Positions 1-4,521 of a DNA stretch of 6,115 nt are shown here, in pieces. The stretch comes from an uncultured Gardnerella sp. Its GTDB lineage: Bacteria; Actinomycetota; Actinomycetes; Actinomycetales; Bifidobacteriaceae. The notes beneath the pieces were generated by a model. The model made no database searches. It worked only from the letters and a program-made list of their open reading frames with translations, and was not told the origin of the DNA. Position numbers and translations under genes: made by a program. Location of the stretch: the NCBI GenBank assembly GCA_947292085.1, contig CAMYPN010000049.1, positions 1-6,115 of the forward strand, written 5' to 3'. The stretch's first letter is position 1; the number at the start of each line of letters is the position of its first letter.

Positions 1-301
1 ACTTTGCCATCACAGGAATAGACACAGCCTCTTGAATTCCGTGAATCATTGCTGGATCGCTCATACGAGAAACGCCGCCGGCTGCGCGAATATCAGCAGG
101 AATACGCTCTAAAGCCATAACTGCGCAAGCTCCAGAATCTTCAGCAATTCGCGCCTGCTCAGGTGTGGTGACGTCCATAATCACGCCGCCTTTAAGCATT
201 TGAGCAAGCTGACGGTTCAAAGCCGTGCGATCTTCGCCGCTTTTGTTCTGCGGATCCGAAGATTCGTTCACGGTTGCTGCAGTATTCAAGTTTTCAGACA
301 T
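1..301 (-). CDS. pdxS: Pyridoxal 5'-phosphate synthase subunit PdxS, N-terminal 100 codons (cut by window edge)
   Basis: PdxS is the (beta/alpha)8-barrel synthase subunit of the ribose-5-phosphate-dependent vitamin B6 pathway. It condenses ribose or ribulose 5-phosphate, glyceraldehyde 3-phosphate and ammonia supplied by the glutaminase PdxT, giving PLP in the cytoplasm. Translation from 301 leftward gives a 100-residue fragment that runs off at base 1. After a variable, polar N-terminal tail of about 27 residues, the conserved core begins: [20 protein letters not shown] (38-57), then [20 protein letters not shown] (61-80), then VSIPVMAK (93-100). D43 and K100 line up with the catalytic Asp24 and the substrate-bonding Lys81 of Bacillus PdxS, both shifted by 19 because of the longer tail. 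The full family length is about 290-310 residues, so roughly two thirds lie outside. Two adjacent in-frame ATGs (302-304 and 299-301) exist. I chose the inner one because the outer leaves no spacing from the GAGGA box. Identity is very secure; pdxT is not visible here. Confidence 0.97.
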   Translation of the reverse strand, partial: MSENLNTAATVNESSDPQNKSGEDRTALNRQLAQMLKGGVIMDVTTPEQARIAEDSGACAVMALERIPADIRAAGGVSRMSDPAMIHGIQEAVSIPVMAK

Positions 302-304
302 CAT

Positions 305-311
305 TCCTCGC
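305..311 (-). promoter_or_regulatory. Ribosome binding site of pdxS, unusually close to the start
   Basis: Read on the minus strand this is GCGAGGA directly followed by two tandem ATG codons. Spacing is 0 nt to the first ATG and 3 nt to the second, shorter than the usual 5-9 nt. This favours the second ATG as start. The real start could differ slightly, since the N-terminal tail is not conserved. Confidence 0.5.
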
Positions 312-359
312 TTTAACCTGTTTGTATATTAAAATCTGATAAACGCACTTATTTTGCGC

Positions 360-387
360 ATTAATTGCAAGAATTGTGCTAAGTCAA
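360..387 (-). promoter_or_regulatory. Candidate sigma-70-type promoter for pdxS
   Basis: On the minus strand a TTGACT box (382-387, 5 of 6 to the -35 consensus) is followed after 16 nt by ATTAAT (360-365, 4 of 6 to the -10 consensus). Transcription would begin near 353 and give a leader of about 50 nt. The -35 is good, the -10 is poor, and the surroundings are A+T-rich, so chance matches are likely. Confidence 0.3.
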
Positions 388-479
388 TGCAAGACGTTTT
401 CAGGTTTATGTTCTGTTGGAATTTAACCACATTCGTAGGATATATACTTTATAAACATTATAATTTTGGACGATTTTGC

Positions 480-541
480 GAATCTATTGCGAAACTGCTA
501 CTGAATCTATTGCGAAAACTGCTGCGAAACTACTATGAAAC
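480..541. repeat. Imperfect tandem direct repeat in the intergenic region
   Basis: The 20-mer GAATCTATTGCGAAACTGCT at 480-499 recurs at 503-523 with a single extra A in the A-run. A decaying third part follows (GCGAAACTACT at 524-534, then ATGAAAC at 535-541). The core GCGAAA(A)C therefore appears three times with a fourth variant. The copies sit about 190-250 nt ahead of the transporter start. They could be operator sites or a slipped-strand duplication; the sequence alone cannot say which. Confidence 0.75.
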
Positions 542-715
542 CCATTAATCAAAAGTATACAAATTTTTACTTAATTCTTTATACAAAAATACGGTGAGCC
601 TGGCTTGCGTATACGTTACGATTAGTACAGCCGGCGACTTGCGTTAAGTGCGTAATCAAGCGTCGAGCTACTAAAAATTAAAAAAGCACATAACAATTTA
701 ATATTAATACCATTA

Positions 716-722
716 AGAAAGG
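716..722 (+). promoter_or_regulatory. Ribosome binding site of the solute-binding protein gene
   Basis: AGAAAGG lies 8 nt before the ATG at 731. It settles the start: the nearer ATG at 726 is out of frame and closes after 20 codons, and no comparable site precedes the in-frame ATGs at 908 and 914. The long N-terminal extension of the protein is therefore probably translated. Confidence 0.7.
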
Positions 723-730
723 TTTATGGT

Positions 731-2416
731 ATGGGTAACACAAAACCCGAGAAAGGCGCGTACGAAGAAAACGACGCGACCAAAATAGTCTCTGGTAAAA
801 ATAAAAACGAAGCTAGTAGAGTAGCTTCTTTTGACTCTAGTACCGATTCTTCGTTAAATTCCGCTGAAAAATCATCTTCTGCTCGTTCGAAACATAAGAT
901 CGGCAAAATGTGGATGCTCAGCTTAGTAATTGTTGTAATAGCAGTATTTAGTGCAATATTTGCAACTCTTACTCCAAAATCGAATAAATCAAATTCATCA
1001 TCGGCAATGTCTTATAAAACCGTTTCAATCGGCTTAAAGTTAGCTCCTACGAACTTAGATATTCGTAACCAATCTGGATCTTCGCTCGATCAGTTGCTTA
1101 TCGGCAACGTGTACGAGGGTTTGGTTGCGCGAGATGCTAAAAACCAAGTTTCACCTTCCTTGGCAAAAAGCTGGGAAATAAGTAAAGACGGCTTACGTTA
1201 CACATTCCATCTTCGCAAAGGCTCACTATTTTCTAACGGACATAAGCTAACTGCAAAAGACGCAGAATGGTCATTTAACGAGCTTGTTTCAAAAAAGTAT
1301 CGCGGATCGAATATGGTTGGCAAAGTTGAGTCAGCTAAGGCAAAAGATGATTACACGTTTGAAATCACTCTTAAGGAGCCAAATGCTAAGCTTCTGTGGG
1401 CTTTATGCAGCCGATCCGGTTTAGTGTTTGACAGAAACGCTAAGTATGATGCTAAAACTCAGGCTGTTGGTTCAGGCCCATATTTAGTCGACAAGTTCGT
1501 GCCTAACGATCGTGTAGTTTTAAAAGCAAATCCTCGTTATAAAGGTATTCATCCTGCGAAAACAGCAAAGATTGTAGTTCGTTATTTTGTAGATGATAAC
1601 GCTGCAATAGATGCGCTTTCTTCCGGTTCTGTGCAAGCTTTGGCTCCTATTTCTGGTCAGCTAGCTAAACCATTTAAAGATGATGCTGCTCACTACGATG
1701 TTCATGCTGGAAATGGTACTGACAAGTTTGTTCTAGCCATGAATATGAAGGGCGAGCGCACGAAGGATAAGCGCGTGCGTGAGGCGATTCGTTACGCTAT
1801 CGATCATAAGCAAATAATTGCGTCTCGTGGTGGTACTGACGTTCCGTTGGGCGGTCCTATTCCTTCTCTAGACCCTGGTTATGAGGATTTGACTAATCTG
1901 TATCCGCATAATGTTGATCGAGCTAAAGAACTTATGAAGAAGGCTGGTTTTGACGAGTCTCATCCGTTACAGCTTTCGCTTACTTACCCGAATATTTACG
2001 GTACGCAGATTGGTGATCAGTTGCGCTCCCAACTTAAGCCTGTGGGAATCGACTTGAAAGTTAATGTTGTTGAGTTTACTACATGGCTGCAGGATGTTTA
2101 TAAGAACAAGCAGTATGATTTGTCGATGGTTGATCACAATGAAAGCCACGATTTTGGGCAGTGGGCGGATCCTACATATTACTACGGTTACGACAATAAG
2201 CAGGCTCAGGATTTGTATTCGAAGGCTATGCTTAGTGCCGATACGCATGAGTCCGAGAAGCTTCTTGCAAAAGCTGCGAAAATCGTAAGTGAAGATGCTC
2301 CGGCTGATTGGCTGTTTAACTACCGCGTTGTGACTGCGAAGGTGAAGAATCTTGAGGGAATGCCGTTTGACATGAATCAGGAGATTTTGCCACTTTACAA
2401 TCTGCGACTTAGCTGA
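731..2416 (+). CDS. Peptide-type ABC transporter solute-binding protein (SBP_bac_5 / DppA-OppA family), N-terminally membrane-anchored
   Basis: This is the extracytoplasmic receptor of a Dpp/Opp importer; it captures the ligand and delivers it to the permeases encoded downstream. The product has 561 residues. Residues 1-60 are hydrophilic and Ser/Lys-rich. A hydrophobic segment follows at about 61-80 (WMLSLVIVVIAVFSAIFATL), then a Ser/Asn/Lys linker to about 93, then the binding domain. Family hallmarks appear in order: NVYEGLV (126-132), SLAKSWEISKDG...YTFHLRKG...FSNGHKLTAKD (143-178, the classical family-5 signature), GSGPYLVDKF (247-256), NPRYKG (267-272), REAIRYAIDHKQI (350-362) and GGPIPSLDPGY (374-384). 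No lipobox Cys follows the hydrophobic segment, unlike typical Gram-positive binding proteins. It is thus either a signal-anchored protein or weakly cut near A78. The first gene of the operon, it is separated from the first permease by 171 nt of hairpins. The ligand cannot be read from sequence: di- or oligopeptide is the default, and nickel or glycoside ligands exist in the family. Family assignment is secure. Confidence 0.95.
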   Translation: MGNTKPEKGAYEENDATKIVSGKNKNEASRVASFDSSTDSSLNSAEKSSSARSKHKIGKMWMLSLVIVVIAVFSAIFATLTPKSNKSNSSSAMSYKTVSIGLKLAPTNLDIRNQSGSSLDQLLIGNVYEGLVARDAKNQVSPSLAKSWEISKDGLRYTFHLRKGSLFSNGHKLTAKDAEWSFNELVSKKYRGSNMVGKVESAKAKDDYTFEITLKEPNAKLLWALCSRSGLVFDRNAKYDAKTQAVGSGPYLVDKFVPNDRVVLKANPRYKGIHPAKTAKIVVRYFVDDNAAIDALSSGSVQALAPISGQLAKPFKDDAAHYDVHAGNGTDKFVLAMNMKGERTKDKRVREAIRYAIDHKQIIASRGGTDVPLGGPIPSLDPGYEDLTNLYPHNVDRAKELMKKAGFDESHPLQLSLTYPNIYGTQIGDQLRSQLKPVGIDLKVNVVEFTTWLQDVYKNKQYDLSMVDHNESHDFGQWADPTYYYGYDNKQAQDLYSKAMLSADTHESEKLLAKAAKIVSEDAPADWLFNYRVVTAKVKNLEGMPFDMNQEILPLYNLRLS

Positions 2417-2418
2417 TT

Positions 2419-2441
2419 TTGATTTGCTAAGCACAAATCAA
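2419..2441 (+). repeat. Small inverted repeat just after the binding-protein stop codon
   Basis: TTGATTTG (2419-2426) is complementary to CAAATCAA (2434-2441), giving a perfect 8-bp A+T-rich stem with a 7-nt loop that starts 2 nt after the TGA. No T-run follows, so it is not a classical intrinsic terminator. It abuts the stronger hairpin at 2444. Confidence 0.6.
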
Positions 2442-2443
2442 GG

Positions 2444-2477
2444 GACACTCGCGCAGAACACAATCTGCGCCAGTGTC
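2444..2477 (+). repeat. G+C-rich palindromic element, copy 1 (intercistronic hairpin)
   Basis: GACACTCGCGCAGA (2444-2457) pairs with TCTGCGCCAGTGTC (2464-2477): 13 of 14 pairs, one internal C-C mismatch, a 6-nt loop, and two possible G-U pairs extending the base. The left arm belongs to a 17-nt sequence (GGGACACTCGCGCAGAA, 2442-2458) repeated exactly at 2494-2510. The stem is much richer in G+C than its surroundings. The downstream bases are TTAAAAC, not a U-tract, which argues against efficient intrinsic termination. Its position after the binding-protein gene suits an mRNA-stabilising or attenuating role. Confidence 0.85.
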
Positions 2478-2494
2478 TTAAAACAAGCAGAATG

Positions 2495-2530
2495 GGACAC
2501 TCGCGCAGAAATCATACTGCGCGCGTGTCC
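2495..2530 (+). repeat. G+C-rich palindromic element, copy 2 (intercistronic hairpin)
   Basis: GGACACTCGCGCAG (2495-2508) pairs with CTGCGCGCGTGTCC (2517-2530): 13 of 14 pairs with one T-C mismatch and an 8-nt loop. The left arm is identical to that of copy 1, while the loop and right arm differ (CTGCGCC-AGTGTC against CTGCGCG-CGTGTCC). In both copies the pairing is kept apart from one internal mismatch. That is expected of two related palindromic units and not of a simple duplication of one block. No U-tract follows. It ends 57 nt before the first permease start. Confidence 0.85.
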
Positions 2531-2573
2531 GAATTCGTATACTTGCGGTGAGCTTTGACTGGAAGCCTATAAA

Positions 2574-2581
2574 AAAGGAGG
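2574..2581 (+). promoter_or_regulatory. Strong ribosome binding site of the first permease
   Basis: AAAGGAGG, close to a full Shine-Dalgarno match, lies 6 nt before the ATG at 2588. It is the strongest such site in the window. A TATAAA lies just ahead (2568-2573), but its only TTG-type partner is 19 nt upstream, so I do not call a second promoter. Confidence 0.85.
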
Positions 2582-2587
2582 CGGTTT

Positions 2588-3556
2588 ATGTTTCGCATGA
2601 TATGCCAACGTTTGCTGCTTTTCATTGCGGCGTTATTTTGCATTTCTACAGCCGTATTTCTTGCTTTGCGTGTTCTTCCAGGAGATGTTGCGCAAGTTAT
2701 GGCCGGCTTGAACGCTCCTAGCGGTAAAGTAGAGCAATTGCGCGCTGAGCTTGGTATTGATAAACCACTTTTTACGCAGTATGTTGACTGGATTTGCGGC
2801 GTTTTTCGTGGTGATTTTGGTGTATCTATGTTAACCGGCCGTTCCGTAAGCTCAACTATTGCTATGCGCGCTTCCATTACTTTCCCACTTATTATTATGG
2901 GATTGATAATAGCTCTTGCAATTGGTATTCCGTTAGGATGTCTTCAAGCTATTTACCGCAAAAGTAAACTTGTAAAATTAACTCGTTTTATGGCGCTAAC
3001 TGCAGGGTCTGTGCCGGCTCTTTGGGGCGGTATGCTTCTTATTTTGCTTTTAGGGAAAGGCGTTGGCGTTTTTAGAATTCTACCTACTCAAGGTTTTCCA
3101 ACTGATGGCTGGGGTGAGTTTGGTGAAGCTTTTTATTCTCTGCTTCTTCCAGCTTTTAGTGTTGGAATTATTGTAGGCTCTGGTTTTATGCGTTACACGG
3201 CTGCCGTTTTAGAAAATATTTCGGATAGCGAAATTGCTTCTCAATCTATGGCTTGTGGAATGACTAGAAAGGAAGTTGTTTGGAAGGTAGGCTTACGTTT
3301 GGCACTTCCGCAGCTTGTTTCTGTTATAGGCTTGACTTTTGCTCACATGGTTATGGGCGTTATGGTGATTGAGAATCTTTTCTCGCTTCCAGGAATGGGT
3401 ATGGGTTTGGTGAGAGATGTCGGTTTACGAGATCTTATTGCAGTTCAAGGCGAGCTTTTTATGCTCTCAGCTTTGTTTTTAACTATCGGATTTATAGTAG
3501 ATGTTTCTCACCAGCTTCTTGATTCACGCTTATCTCAAGATTCTGAATCTAACTAG
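2588..3556 (+). CDS. Peptide-type ABC transporter permease, DppB/OppB family
   Basis: This is one half of the membrane channel of the importer. The product has 322 residues, the normal length for the family. Hydrophobic segments lie at about 8-28, 98-118, 135-156, 183-201, 243-262 and 290-308, the six-helix pattern of BPD_transp_1 proteins. The N-terminal helix is followed by LRVLPGDVA (27-35), typical of DppB, and a long periplasmic loop containing LGIDKPLFTQYVDW (55-68). The cytoplasmic coupling (EAA) loop is at 215-242 (EIASQSMACGM..., with the conserved Gly at 224). The DppB signature ENLFSLPGMGMGL is at 262-274. The C-terminus ends in VDVSHQLLDSRL, where the usual D-P-R has become D-S-R. 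It partners with the permease that follows, starting about 37 nt downstream. The start is fixed by the strong ribosome site at 2574-2581. Only the substrate is uncertain. Confidence 0.96.
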   Translation: MFRMICQRLLLFIAALFCISTAVFLALRVLPGDVAQVMAGLNAPSGKVEQLRAELGIDKPLFTQYVDWICGVFRGDFGVSMLTGRSVSSTIAMRASITFPLIIMGLIIALAIGIPLGCLQAIYRKSKLVKLTRFMALTAGSVPALWGGMLLILLLGKGVGVFRILPTQGFPTDGWGEFGEAFYSLLLPAFSVGIIVGSGFMRYTAAVLENISDSEIASQSMACGMTRKEVVWKVGLRLALPQLVSVIGLTFAHMVMGVMVIENLFSLPGMGMGLVRDVGLRDLIAVQGELFMLSALFLTIGFIVDVSHQLLDSRLSQDSESN

Positions 3557-3578
3557 TTTTTAAAAGTTGAGTAAGAGT

Positions 3579-3585
3579 AAGGAAG
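3579..3585 (+). promoter_or_regulatory. Probable ribosome binding site of the second permease
   Basis: AAGGAAG lies 8 nt before a GTG at 3594 and 11 nt before the adjacent ATG at 3597. Two earlier in-frame starts fit worse. TTG 3567 has only AAAAG touching it, and GTG 3585 overlaps this site. I therefore set the start at 3594 with 3597 as the close alternative. Confidence 0.5.
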
Positions 3586-3593
3586 TGAGTTTA

Positions 3594-4505
3594 GTGATGA
3601 GTTCCGTTATTAGTTCCCTTATGAGTTCCGTGAGTAAGTTAATTAATAAACTTAAGTTTTTATTTTTAGTGAGATTGTGGAATATTTCTTTTGGTAAATT
3701 TGTGTGCGTAACGCTCGGCTTGTGGATTACAGTATCCATAATTTCTTTATTCTGGACGCCGTACTCACTGCTTTATACTAACGGTTTTGCAGTATGGCAG
3801 AAGCCGTCTTGGTCTCACTGGCTTGGAACTGATGGTGCTGGATCAGATATTCTTAGTTGGCTTATGGCTGGTTCTCGCATTGAACTTATTTTAGTTATCT
3901 GTACGGTGATTATTTCTGCTAGCATTGCCTCACTTTTGCTTAGTTTAATGATTTCTAAAACCCAGATTATTAGTGGCTCAAGTGTTATGTTCGTCGATGC
4001 GCTGATTTCAATACCGACTGTGTTAATTGCGCTTATGCTTGCTGTTCCGCTTGGTGCTAGTGTTCTTGTAATCGTATTGTCTTGTGCAATTGGTTATGGG
4101 CTTAATTTGGCTCGAATTGTGCGTCCAAGTGCTGAACTCGCTTTGCGATCTGATTATGTAACTTTCGCAGTTTCTCAGGGTGCTTCTAGACGTTACATAC
4201 TTATTAGTCACGTATTTCCTAATATAATTCCTGTTGCATTAGTTCAGCTTTCGCTTTCTGCAGGAACCGTAATTTTAGCAGAAAGCGGTTTAACTTATTT
4301 AGGAGTTGGCGTACCTTCCGGTGTTGCAAGCTGGGGAAGAGTTTTGGCAACCTCTGTAACTCTTATTCATGTAAATCCTTTAGCGGTACTTTGGCCTGGT
4401 TTAATAGTTACTTTAGTTGTTGTGGCGTTGAATTTATTTGGTGATGTACTTAGAGTCGCGTTAAAACCTACATCTAAAAGTAGTGTAGTTGAGTTAAAAA
4501 ATTAG
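3594..4505 (+). CDS. Peptide-type ABC transporter permease, DppC/OppC family
   Basis: This is the second half of the membrane channel. From GTG 3594 the product has 303 residues (302 from ATG 3597; an open frame extends back to TTG 3567). Hydrophobic segments lie at about 35-54, 96-119, 131-151, 154-172, 207-227 and 266-285. Motifs in order: HWLGTDGAGSDILSWLMAGSR (75-95), the DppC hallmark after helix 1, with Ser where the family often has Arg before D; the coupling EAA loop DYVTFAVSQGASRRY... (187-210) with its conserved Gly; ESGLTYLGVGVP (230-241) followed by SWGRVL; and LNLFGDVLRVALKP (about 279-292). The last matches the family's C-terminal N-L-x-G-D-x-L-R ending. The first residues are encoded by three 12-bp tandem units (3597-3632), so the true N-terminus is hard to place. 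The gene ends 16 nt before the ATPase start, consistent with translational linkage. Family call is secure; only the start is uncertain. Confidence 0.94.
   Translation: MMSSVISSLMSSVSKLINKLKFLFLVRLWNISFGKFVCVTLGLWITVSIISLFWTPYSLLYTNGFAVWQKPSWSHWLGTDGAGSDILSWLMAGSRIELILVICTVIISASIASLLLSLMISKTQIISGSSVMFVDALISIPTVLIALMLAVPLGASVLVIVLSCAIGYGLNLARIVRPSAELALRSDYVTFAVSQGASRRYILISHVFPNIIPVALVQLSLSAGTVILAESGLTYLGVGVPSGVASWGRVLATSVTLIHVNPLAVLWPGLIVTLVVVALNLFGDVLRVALKPTSKSSVVELKN
3597..3632 (+). repeat. Three 12-bp tandem repeats at the start of the second permease gene
   Basis: ATGAGTTCCGTT (3597-3608), ATTAGTTCCCTT (3609-3620) and ATGAGTTCCGTG (3621-3632) are consecutive in-frame units encoding MSSV, ISSL and MSSV. 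Units 1 and 3 agree at 11 of 12 positions; unit 2 differs from unit 1 at two. Because units 1 and 3 begin with ATG, the repeat also duplicates a potential start codon, although no ribosome site precedes 3621. Changes in copy number would add or remove four residues without breaking the frame. Confidence 0.85.
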
Positions 4506-4508
4506 GTT

Positions 4509-4514
4509 GAGGGG
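4509..4514 (+). promoter_or_regulatory. Ribosome binding site of the fused ATPase gene
   Basis: GAGGGG lies 7 nt before the ATG at 4522 and a few bases after the upstream stop codon (4503-4505). It fixes the start of the last gene in the window. Confidence 0.7.
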
Positions 4515-4521
4515 TAGTTAA

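Larger units (their letters stand above)
305..730. other. Divergent A+T-rich intergenic region between pdxS and the peptide-transporter operon
   Basis: This 426-nt stretch has no convincing gene. It must hold the promoters of both pdxS (leftward) and the transporter operon (rightward). A perfect TATAAT lies at 459-464 and, because ATTATAAT is partly symmetrical, another is read on the minus strand at 457-462. Neither has a recognisable -35 at 16-18 nt. Other -10-like strings (TATACT at 443-448, TATACA at 580-585) also lack partners, so I assign no promoter to the transporter. An imperfect direct repeat lies at 480-523. At 635-665, CGACTTG can pair with CAAGCGTCG with a 2-nt bulge, a possible leader hairpin about 65 nt ahead of the binding-protein start. 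CTTGCGT occurs twice (604-610 and 638-644). A TTG-initiated frame at 354-548 is judged spurious. Confidence 0.6.

Noticed and set aside
354..548. 64-residue plus-strand open frame in the intergenic region
   Set aside because: It begins with TTG, has no ribosome site, runs through the A+T-rich direct repeats, and its translation has no recognisable domain. Its Leu/Arg-rich end is simply the repeat being translated.
605..633. Transporter promoter with TTGCGT at 605-610
   Set aside because: The hexamer 17 nt downstream is CAGCCG, with no resemblance to a -10 box, and no nearby spacing improves it.
1967..2434. 155-residue minus-strand open frame
   Set aside because: It lies opposite the well-supported binding-protein gene, has a composition typical of an antisense shadow, and matches no family I recognise.
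2444..2530. Rho-independent terminator after the binding-protein gene
   Set aside because: Both stems are strong, but neither is followed by a T-run and the downstream genes belong to the same transporter, so they are called palindromic elements.
2543..2573. Internal promoter ahead of the first permease (TTGCGG and TATAAA)
   Set aside because: The spacing of 19 nt is too long and the TATAAA runs into the A-rich ribosome-site leader, so the match is probably incidental.
2512..2877. 121-residue minus-strand open frame
   Set aside because: It runs opposite the start of the first permease and into a palindromic element; it has no ribosome site or recognisable motif.
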